NCBI GenBank assembly: GCA_023374045.1
Contig: CM041782.1
Coordinates: forward strand, 249,455,882-249,519,881
DNA from: Limonium bicolor
Taxonomy: Eukaryota; Streptophyta; Magnoliopsida; Caryophyllales; Plumbaginaceae
DNA length: 64,000 nucleotides
Direction: 5' to 3'
A model generated the notes under the pieces. That model did not search any database and had not been told where the DNA came from. It was given only the letters and a program-made list of their open reading frames with translations. The translations under genes and the position numbers were made by a program. How positions within the stretch are numbered: the stretch's first letter is position 1; the number at the start of each line of letters is the position of its first letter. This document shows positions 48,721 through 60,497 of the stretch, in pieces.

Positions 48721-49514
48721 TAGAGCGAAAACCGCTTAGAGTATGTTTATGTACTGAGTACATAAACTACGGTGTGCATAGCACAAAATAACTTGAGAAT
48801 ATGTTTTATATAAACATTTTGAGGTAAATCATGGTTATTGCACACGGAAGACGTGAATACCATACATATTAAGTACCTATCTTGTTAACTCCGGTGTGAG
48901 TACAAGTTAAGAGAATTAAGGAAGAGGATTAAGGAGACTTAAGAAATTTAAGAAATAAGAATATATGAGGTATGAGTCGATATGAGACTATGTGTGAGAT
49001 AAGAATAAGATAACACTATGAGATATTATTTGATATGAGCATGAGGAAGGAAGCAGTAATGCTATGAGATAAGATGGTGAAAAATGATATGAGACTGATA
49101 TAGAACTTAGTGGGAATTTAAGTCTTGAGGTAATTACTAAGAGATGAATTGGGAATGCTTGATGGACTGAGTCCACACTTTGGAGATGTATTGATTATGA
49201 TTAGAAGAACAAAAGATAGAAAATTGGACATGAGTGAATTATCTGATGTTTGAAAATGACGTGGGAGGTGGAACTTGATTTTCTAGGGATCAAGGGAAAC
49301 CGAACACAAATTGGAGTGGAAGGATGGTTCTACACTGATGCTGATCACATCAGGGTAGGATTATTCCTACAACTCCCTACCAGTGGTCACAATTAAATCA
49401 CACTAAGGATAGAGGCCTTAGGATAAAATGAAATTGGAGTTGATTGTATTTTTAATTAGAGGAATTATTCCTCACATGACCTCGTGAAAAGGATTACCTT
49501 TTTACTGAGTCTCG

Positions 49515-49642
49515 CCCATGAAGTCGAGGACGCACGAGCCTTTGTCTTCGGACCGGTGACATGGGGAGAGCAGCCTGTTTTGTATTCTGGCCCATGGTGA
49601 CGAGGACGAATGAGCCATTGTCTACGGACCGGTGACATGGGA
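49515..49642 (+). repeat. Tandem duplication near the 3' end of the A2 interior
   Basis: Two units at 49515-49567 and 49591-49642 sharing CCCATG, CGAGGACG, GAGCC and CGGACCGGTGACATGGG. Same as A1 6066-6193. Confidence 0.7.
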
Positions 49643-49853
49643 GAATACGTTGGAAGTTATGTGAATGTTTTAATCATCAAAAAGGAACAAAAGGAATTTT
49701 GAGTGCTACACATGCTTAAGCATGTTGTGTGATATTTAAGTATAAGAATATGGTGGATCCAATGATCCAATGAGATTAAGTATACATAAGTATGATCTAT
49801 ATGATCTAAGGAATGAGGTAAGACATGTATTCTAATGAGATAAGATGCATGGG

Positions 49854-49884
49854 AACTTTGAGGACAAAGTTCTTTTAAGGGGGG
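49854..49884 (+). promoter_or_regulatory. Terminal hairpin and polypurine tract, A2
   Basis: AACTTTG-AGGA-CAAAGTT (49854-49871), CTTTT, AAGGGGGG (49877-49884), TAGAT, then the 3' LTR at 49890. Confidence 0.88.
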
Positions 49885-49889
49885 TAGAT

Positions 49890-52800
49890 TGAAATACCCC
49901 AAACCTAAGTATGCTAAGTAAACATCAAATCATGATGTATTAAGGCTAAAATATGCCTTAGAAAGATTGGTAGACAATTTTAACCAAGGAAAACACAAGA
50001 AAATGCCTTAAGGGCAATCAGGGCAAAAACGTGCTCTAAGCTTGGAGAGACTTGGGTGAGTACCCAAATATCATGGTAAGACCTTAGTAATATTCTAATG
50101 GTCATTTTAAATCAATTATCAAAGAAAACCAAGCTTGAAAACAAGTTAAAACACAAAATGTGCTTTAAGAAGTCTTAAAGCACATTTTTGAGAAATTGTC
50201 TTAGAATTGAGTTTTGAGTGGCTAAATGTCCATCATTACTCTTTAATCAACATGTGTACTAATTAGTATCACATTAGGAGGTCTAAATCAATGGGAAATC
50301 AAAAATTTCCCGATTATGTGCCTTGATTAGTGAATAGTAACTATTTAGTGACTAGTTTAAGTTTTAATCAATATAAGTCAATTAATTGGTCAACAAAGAC
50401 CATGTTAGCCTTATATTAAGAGGGTGGCCGGTTTTTATGGGGAGTCACCACATGAGTCATCAAATGAGAAAGGAAAAGAAGAGATAAGTAAAGAAGTTAC
50501 TATTTGCTTTATTAAAGCAAAATATCTTATATTAGCTCACTTTTCTCCTCTTTCCTTCATTTCTCTTCTTCACCCACGGTTTCCTCTTCTTCTCTCTGTT
50601 CCAAAACCGAGAGAGCTGCTCTTCCATGGTTCTCCTCTTCAATCACTTGCCAAATACAACTCCAAGCTCCAAATCCAAAACAAATTGCATATTTGTCTTA
50701 GTTAGGTCAAGACCTATCTTTCTATCTTTTCAAATCTTTCAAAGCTCCATTTTGGTGCCATGAGAAAACTCCATTGATGGAGGAAAATCAAGTTTGAAGA
50801 GCTCATTAGCTTCTCCATTCTCTTAAGGTAAATAAAATGTAAGAAAAACCATGTTTCCATCATTTCTTGTACATGGCCGAAAATTCCTTCTCATGGGGCT
50901 ATGTTTTTATGCCTTGTTCTAGCTTGATTTATTCACCAAGGACTAGTGGAGGTCCTATTTCGTTCAATGCCAAAGTCTACCTTGAGACTTCAAAGGTAAT
51001 CATCCACTTTTATGCCTTAGAACACATTTCTAACCTAGGTTTTTATTCCTTGAGGTTAGTGCATTGTTTAGTACTCATATGAGTCCTTACATATTGATTA
51101 GAACATTGGCAAAAGGAATTTAAGTGGTGGCCGAGATCTATGCAAGAAGAAGGTCTAAGGAGGAGATTAAGATAAGCTTGAGAAAACAAGGTAAAATGCT
51201 TACCTAATGGTGGTTTAAGATTAAGGAATGAGTTTTAGATAAGTACCAATGTGGCTTAGAGCTTACATTGTGTATTGGGTTATATAACCTAAGGAAAAGA
51301 ACTTAAACAAGCTTATGAACTTGTGATTAAGGAGCTAATGAGAATGAGTTAGTAATATAAGTTTAAGGTGGATTTTAAGAGCATTATAACTACTATGAGA
51401 TTGATGAGTGTATTTGCAGGTTGAAAGCTGTTATTGTGGGAAATTCAGTGCTTAAATTCATGTCATTTAAGGGCCTAAGAGCCATGTCATTTAAGGGCCT
51501 AAGAGCCATGTCATTTAAGAGCCTTAGTGCTATGCAATTTAAGATTATTGCACTATATTGAGTTTATTATGAATGAGTTGATTTGGGTGAGAATTATGAT
51601 GAGAAAGAACTTGATGTGTGTGAGATGGTTGAATGAGGAAAACAATGCAGTTGGGCATGATAAGATGCTAGAGAAGCTATGGCAAAATTTGAGTAGAAAA
51701 CAAAGTGTTTAAGTGGTAGTGGTGAGCTAATATGCCCTAGGTTTACTAGGGAGCATGAAAAGAAAATTGGGTGGAAATGAGTTGACTAAGGAGTTCTTGA
51801 GGTTTAGAATGACCTAGAGATGTCTAGGAGGAATTGGAGGATTGGTGAGTGTTTTTGAACACACCAAAATCATGAGATGAGGAATGTAAGACTTGTGCAT
51901 AATTTTAAGGAAAGGTGTATAATGCCTTAAGGAGATTTAGGTATGAACTAGAGTAAGACAATGAGAGTTTTGAGAACCTTGTGTAATTGTGATGATGTTA
52001 ATGGTGGGCTAGTAAGGTTAGTTGAATGGTAATGTGTGGACTTGGGTGATGGAAGTGAAAAAGGTAGGAGGATGTTGTAAGTCATCAAGGAAATGTCTAG
52101 GAATGTAAAAGAGCATATGATCTGAGAATGGTGAGTAAGTGAGTAAAAGGAGGTGGAAATGTCCAAGGAGGGTGTAGTATAGTTAAGGTAAGAAGAACAA
52201 GGTTAAGGTGCTAAGAGGATGACAAGAAATGTTTAGGTATGCCCAAGAGTTTAAGAGTGATGAGTAACAAGTGAAAAGAAGAGAAATTGTGCATGGACAT
52301 GCAAGATAACCTTGGAAGGTTTAACAAGCAAAGATGGAGTGCAATGATGTTAAGGAGGAGTTATATGGGTTGAAAAGAAACACCTTGGATGGTAGAAGTT
52401 TTTGGTAAGGTTACAAGTTAATGTAAGGAATTATATGATAAGTGTTAGGAGTGTTTGTAAGAATTGAGCAAATGATTGAGAAGATCTTTGGAAGTTGTTT
52501 TAATGAGTTTGGTGGAGGTTATAAGGTGTGCTTGATGTGCCAAATGATGTTAGAACACATTAGGAGGCTTGAGGAAAAATTTGGAGAAGGTTTGACAATG
52601 TATGGGAAGTTTCTGCAGCCGACCTACCCAGGGGACCGACCCCAGTCTGGGTCGGTCGGGCTGAAACTGTGAAGTTTGATGTTCTCTGCAGCCGACCTAC
52701 CCAGGGGTGGGTCGGTCGGTGGGTCGGTCGGACCATAAAAAAAAAAAAAAAAAAAAGGAAAGAAACCCTAAGAGAGTTTAGTGGTATTAATGGTACCCCA

Positions 52801-54472
52801 TTAAGGGGGCAATGATGATTAGAGGCATAAAGACCTAAGGGATTAAGTTAAGAATAAACTTAAAAGTTTAAGATTAAGTTTGTAAGATTAAGTTGTAAGA
52901 CTTAAGAGGTGTTAGGTTGGAGTCATTAAGGGTTAAGTAAGTTAAGTAAGATAAGTAAGTTGAATTGAGTTAAGTGATTAACAACCTAAAACTGAATGAA
53001 TGTTTTAGGACTTGGAAATTGGACTCCGGAAGAGAGTAAGCAACCGAACGACCAACGGTGAACGGTACAGTTGTTTCTTCTTGTGACCTGCTTGCTAACG
53101 AGGTGTCCCTCGACTTGTGTGCTATTTGTTTTGTGTGCTCACTAAACAAGATAAAGCATGCAACCGGAACATATTATATATATATTGTATTGTTGTGTGA
53201 TGTCTGAAAACTAACACAACATACCGTGAGAACTTACTAACCAATGCTTAGTAAGGAATTGAGTGAGACTAAGGAACGCCCCCTAATGAGGGACGATATG
53301 AACCGAAAGAGGTTAACCAACAAACAGGGTCTTGAGATAACTACTAACTGGAACTTGAGTGAGGAAACCCGGGACCGATCTCCGGTCATGCATGCTAAGA
53401 AAAGGGGGTCGTTATCTATAGCAGATTCGACCTCCGCTTAAGGACTTGTCTTCGGACTTGTTGCCTAGGGCCGGTTGCCGGCTCAGCTACGCTGGACTCC
53501 CGTCCAGAGTAGGTGGCATTAAGATGGTGCGGTGGGATCACCTAAATCCCAGGTTCGAATTAGATACAACCAATCCCTTCCAGGAAAGGTTTGTATACTG
53601 AGATTAAGATTGAGATTAAGATTAAGATTAAGTTAAGATTAAGTTAAGTTACAATCATTCCTTTTTAAAGGATGATTTGTATTATTAAGATTAAGATTAA
53701 GGTAAGATTAAGTTAAGTTACAATCATTCCTTTTTAAAGGATGAATTGTATTATTAAGATTAAGGTTAAGGTGAGGTTAAGATAAGATGCAACCATTCCT
53801 TTTAAAAGGATGGTTTGTAATATTAAGATTAAGATAAGCTACATCCACTCCTTATTAAAGGATGGTTGTTTCTAAGATTAAGATAAGAATCATATTGAGG
53901 TAAGATAAGGATGGACTAAGATTAAGAGGGAACATTACTTAAGGAGTTAAATAACTAACTCTCTAATTAAGGGAACGCATTTAAGTCGTTCATTGTGTGT
54001 GAACTTTGTTTGTTCATATCTGAGTTGTTGTTTACTGCATTTACTACTATGTTGTGCATCTAATCAACCTCCATGCTATCGACAATTAGTCGTCGTAGCC
54101 ACGTTAGCTTGGGGGCCATGAGAGGATCGTACCAGCATTCGTGCTGACCCCCTTTGGGGGCTGTTTTTACTACACAGGTACATCAGGAGGCGGCCGTCGC
54201 AAGAGTAAGAAGAGGGTACAAGTGTTAAGGATTAAGTGTGACCTACGAGTTGTGCATGTACACTCGTATGGCAATTGAGTTAGTAAGATGTATAGGTTGT
54301 GAGAGGATTGTAAGAAGGTTATGTAAATGGTTAAGGTTGTTAGACTAATGTTCGGTATATTCTGTAGTCAGACCGTGGCAAGGTCCTGGATTGTAAAGAA
54401 TTCCGCTGTGACATGTTTATATAAATACTGTTAAGTTGCGAGACCACATTTGGATTGAGTTGGGGTGTTACA
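49890..54472 (+). mobile_element. A2 3' LTR (4583 bp)
   Basis: Near-identical partner of 40182-44702 with the better-preserved middle (51540-52600). It contains a perfect U3 hairpin 50155-50188, CT-rich leader about 50537-50620, donor/acceptor-like sites 50828-51420, GC-rich array 52614-52756, five-hairpin minisatellite 53566-53874 and conserved module 54111-54181. It ends GGGGTGTTACA at 54472. Confidence 0.95.
52614..52756 (+). repeat. GC-rich palindrome array with A-run, A2 3' LTR
   Basis: Two TTCT(CT)GCAG-led units of CCGACCTACCCAGG / TGGGTCGGTCGG, a final GGTCGGTCGGACC, and about 20 A (52737-52756). Same as the 5' LTR array apart from small indels. Confidence 0.88.
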
Positions 54473-54477
54473 GAAAC
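54473..54477 (+). repeat. Target-site duplication GAAAC (right) of A2
   Basis: Identical to 40177-40181; C2 LTR sequence resumes with CTTAGGTTTTG. Confidence 0.95.
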
Positions 54478-55857
54478 CTTAGGTTTTGTAAACAATATGA
54501 AAAAAATGTATTTTAAGACGTAAGTTTATTAAAATTTAGTATAAATATGATTATACATAGTCTATAGCGGGAATGTGTGTAAAAATAAAACATTTGGGAA
54601 ATTAAATGTAAGCAAGGATAAATAAAAGGTTATCTTAAAGTGCCTTATTATATAGTTAATGATAAAGTAAATAATATACCTTGGGAATACTAAATGTAAG
54701 AGTTCGATAAATCTAAGTTAACTATAATATAGTTATTCAAGATGAGAAGCAGTTTAACATCTTATGATAAGATTATTAGATGGTTGTAATAAAAGTCATC
54801 CTAAACTAAACATAAGATAAATGAGTTTAGTAACTCAATTAGGTTATCATAAAATGCATCTATAACACCATGTTTCCAATATACAGGATGTAGATCTTAA
54901 TTAAGTTGAGGGGAAAACTTAATCATAATGGATTATTTGGTAATACTGATAAAATACATAATCATTACATTGTGAAACAATAGTATAATATTCTAAGATA
55001 AACCTATCATAGGTCGTAACCCGATATTTATTCTAAATTAAGAATAAAAGTACTAAGCTTAAAATTATTATTGAGATTCTAAGATTAGATGAATAATATA
55101 ATATGCACTTATGATATAAGGGTCTCAAGAGTCTTGAGTTGAGAATTAGGGTTAAGTATGAATAAAGTGGAGTGTAACAATTAACAAGTGTTAATAACAT
55201 ACATTCCCTAGTCTTACAACCTTGGATTATACAACATTCTAATATAAGTCAAAGGTTATACATAACATTTAAGTGAGGGCTTAAAAGACAATTGAGACTT
55301 AGAAATAAGAGTGAGGAATTTATTTAAGTTTAACTTAGGTTACAAGTTATTGATGTTAGACTACCTTTAATATTCCTCAGAGTATTGTTGATTATTTGCA
55401 CAAGACGACTAGAACTGCTACAGCGATTACCAGGTACGATTTCTCGTACTCAACTTGATGTGTTATGGACTTGATGGAATGTTTTGTACGATCTCTCGTA
55501 CTCAGATGCTTTTGGTGACGGATTTTATGGAATGTCTTGAGAAACGCTAAATGAGTTTGAATGAATCTTGAAAGGAAATTGTTTGTTTGACTAACTCAGC
55601 CTGTTGTGACTGACTGAGCCTTGGATGTACAACTCACATGATCATTGGTTCCTCTTATCTGGTTACCTCATTAGATATTGACTGTTGAGGGTTTACGCCT
55701 CTGCACTCTGTAGGACTGAGTGTTTTGGTATTGCACTCGTGCAGTTAATAATCTAGTGGGAATATGGAAAATGTCAATCTTGGTATATATTGGGTAGGGA
55801 TTCTTTCTATTAAGTGGTGCACTCACTTTTCACCGATGACCGAGAACGGGTCGGTGG

Positions 55858-55936
55858 CAGCGGAGGTCTGCTATACCTCGCCCTTTGTGGCAACTGACAG
55901 CGGAGGTCTGTTTACCTCGCCCTTGTGGCAACTGAC
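55858..55936 (+). repeat. Two-unit minisatellite, C2 LTR
   Basis: Two units of about 40 bp, each with GGAGGTCTG and ACCTCGCCC able to pair. Same type as C3, different from C1. Confidence 0.8.
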
Positions 55937-56280
55937 TGGCGGTGGGGGCCATCTCTCCCAATTGGTTTTATTCCACTCTTGAGTTATGGGTTCTTGGATA
56001 TCTTCTTTCATTCCCAGTCCTTGTGACTACTCGGGTCTTTCTAATCCTAATTGGAACTGAATCTAACTTAAACAATGGTTGTTCACTAACACATGGTGTG
56101 ATTTTGATTGACTAACGTTACCTTTCTGTTATTTATTTTTACTCCTCATCTTGTTACCTTTGACTTGGTGATTTTGATGTGTCTTGTTCTTCTGATTTGT
56201 TTTGTGCATTTGACTTCAAGTTATTGTTGTTTTAAGAGTTATGTTTTTCTTTTAAAACTGTTGTTTTGGAGAGTTGTACC

Positions 56281-56346
56281 AGTTTCATTCCAGGGAACTG
56301 ACTCACCCCTCCCGGGGTGGGCTGCTTGGTTTCATCTTGCAGGTAC
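56281..56346 (+). other. Conserved hairpin and acceptor-like module, C2 5' LTR
   Basis: CCAGGGAACTGACTCACCCC, CGGGGTGGGC, then TTGGTTTCATCTTGCAG|GTAC, 248 bp before the LTR end. Confidence 0.55.
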
Positions 56347-56599
56347 GAATTGCTATACAGGTAGCCACGAAGAGTATGAGTGTAGGGATGGGATTTGGAA
56401 CTTTGGAACTTTGGAGAGCTATTGTATTTTGTTATTATTCTTTTATGTTATGTTTTCTCGAGTTCAGACCGTAGCTTTTGTAATGTCATAAGTTGTAATT
56501 GGTGAGGTTTGGTGCCGGGTGTTTGGAACCCGATGATCTGTAATCGCCTTAGTATTTTATTTCCGCTGCATTTATGATAAGTAGGGGCGTTACAGAAAG

Positions 56600-56626
56600 T
56601 GGTATCAGAGCGTAGTTACGCTCTGA
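56600..56626 (+). promoter_or_regulatory. Primer-binding site inside a hairpin, C2
   Basis: TGGTATCAGAGC 56600-56611; stem arms 56605-56614 and 56617-56626, loop GT. Confidence 0.93.
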
Positions 56627-58635
56627 GCCCGAGAAAACAAGCCGAGTGAAATAGTTAGAATATAGGTGCCCTTAAAACTGGGGAATTGGGGTAGAATTGG
56701 GAAGTGAGGATTCCAGTAAGGCACGACTCCTAACCCTTCTTGGATTAGTGAATGATTTCTTTATACACTTTTTGTATGAATGTCTATTAGGAATAGTGTG
56801 TTGTCATACCGTTTGACCATTAAACTATAGGAAATAATAATAATAGTAATAAGTCTGGAACATTATCAATTGGGTATGATAAGATCTTGGTTGGAATAAA
56901 TCATACATTGAACTACTTTCAAAAGCATACGTATGGAAAATACATGGCTAAGAAAGCAATGCTTTAAAAGCTTGAACACATGTTCCCAGAATTTTAAAGA
57001 ATACTTTTGGTTGAAAATAGTATACAAGTGGAGCTTTGAATAACTAAGTGATATATACTTCAACTCCTTTAAAGCTTGAAATATATCTCAAGAACTACTT
57101 GGTACAAATTATTACCTAAAGATAATGTTTAAGATAAATCTTAAGTCTAGAAAATTATTAAACTAACAAGAACTAGTAACTCATCAGAAAAGATCAACAT
57201 CCAAAACCTGTAATCCACACTAAAACTCTATGTTAACTTCAGAAAGAAAATACATAAACCTAACACCCTACGGGAAGTGCCTGGTGCGACGAACTCCTAG
57301 GCTGAAAGTGGGGGTGCACACTCACTTCTGGAAGTCTAGGGGCTAGACAAGCCTTGTCATCTAACCGTAAATAATCTTCTATGCAAGTGATGGATTGTGT
57401 TGAACTTGAGGAGGATTGGTGGTAAGACGTTACCATCATGAAATCTTGAGCTAGGCATATTTCATTACTAGCCACAATGAACAATTCAAAATTTGTATCT
57501 TAAGATTCAGTATCAAAATTCATACATGTAAAGGGTTTATTGAGTTAAATATTTGGTGCAAAATACCTATACATGGAGGAAGGGGATTTAAATTTGGGTA
57601 CTCCAAGGTACAACATCTACCCCTTATTAAATATAAAAAAATATATATATTAAAGGAAGTAACTTAAAGATTGAGTGAAGGGAAGAGTAATACTAAACTA
57701 AATATCATTGATTCTTAAATACTTGGAGTAATGAGCATCTAAAAAAAATGATGAGAGTTACTTAATTATTGGAAATTCTCATGTTTATTTGGAAGTTTAA
57801 CATTATACATATGCAAAATTTTAGAAGTCACAGAAGGTGTATTTTTATAAAGGAATATAATACAAATTTTAATGTATGGTTGGCTAATAAAGCTTTGAAT
57901 ATAATTTTGAAAGACTATCTAGACTTATTATATGATCTAAAATATTATTTAAACTACTCAAACCTGTTACACCCGATTTATAGCTTGTTAATATATTGAT
58001 ATGTGAAAATAACATAAATGGCATATTTACGTATTTTAGGTTATAAATTCGGTACAAGGTTTCATGAAAGATTTAATTGCATTGAAAAAAAAAGTTTTAA
58101 TATATAGTATGATACTATTTTAAATAAGTTCATGAACTTTTAAGCCTTGACAATTAAGAAACTTTAGGTTATAAAATGCTTCTAGAGAAATGTTGTAGTA
58201 AGGATGGCATTTAAATAATTACATTACATTATAATGGAATTTTTCTTTTATGAATTAATAGTTTCCAAATCACATGATTAAGATTTTGATACCTACTACA
58301 CCCAATACTTAAATAAAGAAAGAGTGAACTAAAATGTTATTATAGTAATATCTAAGTATAACCTATGTTCCGTTCTCAAAATTTAACCTACTATATGAAT
58401 GATGAATTCTAAACTTTGTTCTTGTCAATGACCGTAAGAGAGGCGAAATGAGTTAGGAAAGCATGTTGGGAACACTAAAAGATTTAATTATAATCAAGCT
58501 AGAATAACAACGAGTGATATTGTGCATCAAAAATGAACCGCATCCTTGAAGGAGGAATCTCCATAGGAGATGTAAAATATAGTGCTCCTTAAAAGTGAGT
58601 TTAAATTCCACTTCATTATTACGAGACGGATATGG

Positions 58636-58665
58636 GTCGTACCCTATTTTAAGGGGGGGTACGAC
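58636..58665 (+). promoter_or_regulatory. Internal polypurine tract within a hairpin, C2
   Basis: GTCGTACCC (58636-58644) pairs with GGGTACGAC (58657-58665) around AAGGGGGGG (58651-58659). Confidence 0.6.
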
Positions 58666-59052
58666 AACTTCATAAAATAAACATACAATATAAAATGAAC
58701 ATATAATGGATGTATCATTCGTACTGGTCATAAAATGAATAGGTAAGGATCATAAAATAAAATTTTATAATAATCAAGAAAATACAAATACATAACAAAC
58801 AGGGGGTACAAATAAATATCGATCATAGATAAATTCAACAGTTCCATAAAATTTACAACAAAGCTTGATAATAAGGTGCTGAATTCTTTGAATGTAGTGT
58901 TTGATAACAGAAACAAATGTTTGGGAATTGTTATTGGATGAATACCCTTGAGTGGTTGATTGTTTGGTATACATTTTAAAGCTTGTAGTACAACTTGATA
59001 TTTAGTTTACCCACACCGGAAGCGGGTGTGAGTAGTTGGTAGATAAATCTTA

Positions 59053-59085
59053 AACTTCGGGACGAAGTTCTCTTTTAAGGGGGGG
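59053..59085 (+). promoter_or_regulatory. Second internal polypurine tract with hairpin, C2
   Basis: AACTTCG-GGA-CGAAGTT (59053-59069), then AAGGGGGGG (59077-59085). Confidence 0.65.
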
Positions 59086-59377
59086 TAGAGCATAATCTTT
59101 CTTTGCTACCTCATCCAGATTATGCCCTGTTGCGTGATTAGCAGAGTAAGAGGTGTATGTGTGTACTTGGTTTTTACATTATGACACCGCATGGACTTTT
59201 TATTTTTATCATGAATATCTCGGTATATCTTGGTTTCAGTTTGAGTTTGAGTAATCTCGGGTGGATGTGGAATGAGAATGGATGGAAAATAAAGGATTGG
59301 ATTGGTATGGAATTTCGTTGGAATTATTATTGTTTTGCACACCCGAAGTGGTGTGAGTGCTTATTAGTTGATTTTTA

Positions 59378-59406
59378 AACTTCGAGGCGAAGTTTTGTTA
59401 AGGGGG
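59378..59406 (+). promoter_or_regulatory. Terminal hairpin and polypurine tract, C2
   Basis: AACTTCG-AGG-CGAAGTT (59378-59394), TTGT, AAGGGGG (59400-59406), ATATAC, then the LTR. Confidence 0.85.
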
Positions 59407-59412
59407 ATATAC

Positions 59413-59932
59413 TGAAATACCCCTAAATTAATTTAAATTAATTTAGGGGATTTCTTTTATTAAACCATAAATAATACTATATATTAAATTATGGTATGGG
59501 AATTATGAATATTAAATTATTATAGAATTGTGAAATTATTTAGGGGTTTTTCTCCTATTTAACCCTAATATATACATTATATATAGTATTATGAATTTAA
59601 TAATAAATTTATAAGTCAATAAATCTTGGGAAATTCTAAACACTCCAAATATATATAAAGATTTAGGAAGTGTTGGAACATTGTTTTGAAACATAAAAGT
59701 CAATATAAAATTCTAGGAACCTTAAAGCTTATTAAGCCTTGTTAGAGTTGACTTTTGAGAATGGTCAAACCAGGCCATGAAACCTATACCAATAAAAGGT
59801 TATGAAAAACATGAAGATCGATAAAAAAGAACGTTAAAAACGGATCATCCTAGCCAAAGTATGATAAATTGAAGTTTAGAGCCAAAATTTTGAAAGATGC
59901 TGACGTGTCCAGGACACGTGTCGCGCCCAGTC
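59413..59932 (+). mobile_element. C2 3' LTR, truncated stub
   Basis: The first 520 bp of a C LTR, with the 30-bp palindrome at 59420-59449. It breaks off at GCGCCCAGTC, where a reverse D-type fragment begins. It has lost many bases from short repeats relative to 36872-37410 (for example AATACTATTAATATT reduced to AATACTATATATT). Confidence 0.85.
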
Positions 59933-60174
59933 GAACGGCTTCCAGCTCCTTGTACCTGAAATTGAAAAGGAAAGAAAGGGTGGCCCCCAGGGGGCTCAGC
60001 ACCTTTGCTGGTATGGTAATCATGCAGCCCGCAGCTACGGGCCACGCCACAACTAATTTCGTCTAAACATGCGGTTGATTATATTCAACTCATGCATGAA
60101 AACTATAAACACACAACACATTGCATACCCACAACAACGGGGTTCAACAAGTTAATCAACACTTATATACTTGA
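59933..60174 (-). mobile_element. Fragment of a D-type LTR, reverse
   Basis: Reverse complement of D 22270-22475: GAACGGCTTCCAGCTC, GGCCCCCAGGGGGCTCAGCACC-like hairpin module, CATGCAGCCCGCAGCTACGG. No target duplication is visible at its left, so the junction with C2 is a deletion or recombination breakpoint. Its right end is cut by the E insertion. Confidence 0.75.
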
Positions 60175-60497
60175 TGAAATACCCCGTAATTAAAAATAGT
60201 GATTAATTAGGCTAATAAGTAATTAGAGGCTTAATTAAGTATAAATAATTATGAGGGAACAAATCCGAAGAAAACGGATCCTTAAAATGGATTAAAATCA
60301 CTAATGAACCTTAAAGCGCGTTTTTCGAGGTAACCGGGAAAACGTGTCTTTAAGCGGGTCAAATAGACTCGTAACAATTTTAGTCAACTAAATAATCATT
60401 AATAAATATTAGTGAGGTTTTAGAACCAATAAAAATCAAGAAAACGAGAAATTAGTAAAAACTGTCAAAAACGGGAAGTGTGTAGTGGTGGTAGAAG

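Larger units (their letters stand above)
44703..49889 (+). mobile_element. A2 interior, non-coding
   Basis: Aligned to the A1 interior from PBS to PPT. It contains an extra stretch of about 1 kb (about 48294-49296) with an internal PPT-like tract and two hairpins. No recognisable protein domain on either strand; the longest antisense frames are under 85 codons. The tandem duplication at 49515-49642 is shared with A1. An inverted repeat CACATGCTTAAGCATGTTGTG-like lies near 49709-49728. Confidence 0.85.
40182..54472 (+). mobile_element. A2: complete giant-LTR non-autonomous retrotransposon (14.3 kb)
   Basis: 5' LTR 40182-44702 (4521 bp), PBS 44708-44719, interior 44703-49889 (5187 bp), PPT 49877-49884, 3' LTR 49890-54472 (4583 bp), GAAAC on both sides. 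The LTR pair is nearly identical by eye; the differences are mostly small indels, so it is the youngest full element here. No gag-pol frame exists in the interior. With two intact LTRs, PBS, PPT and target duplication it could still be trans-mobilised by a partner. The PBS type and the pre-PPT context suggest a Tekay/Del-like Ty3-gypsy partner (inference). Confidence 0.96.
54478..56594 (+). mobile_element. C2 5' LTR, second part
   Basis: Matches 24180-26343. At 55858-55936 it carries a two-unit array (CAGCGGAGGTCTG...CAACTGA) in place of C1's 43-bp array. The conserved module is at 56281-56346 and the end GGGGCGTTACA at 56594. GTACGATTTCTCGTACTC is partly duplicated (about 55434 and 55488). 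Confidence 0.9.
56595..59412 (+). mobile_element. C2 interior, non-coding
   Basis: Nearly identical to the C1 interior, which indicates closely spaced transposition or one source copy. It has the same three purine tracts with hairpins (58636-58665, 59053-59085, 59378-59406). Short frames only: a 76-codon TTG-start frame at 57769-57999 is the C2 version of the C1 60-codon frame. Confidence 0.85.
36872..59932 (+). mobile_element. C2: giant-LTR non-autonomous retrotransposon with A2 nested in its 5' LTR
   Basis: Pieces: 5' LTR 36872-40181 plus 54478-56594 (5427 bp), PBS 56600-56611, interior 56595-59412 and 3' LTR 59413-59932, truncated after about 520 bp. Both LTRs share a short stretch (GTCCAGGACACGTGTCGCG, 37379-37400 and 59907-59927) that C1 lacks, which supports pairing them as one element. 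The left flank TATAA (36867-36871) is the only candidate target-duplication copy. Confidence 0.9.
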
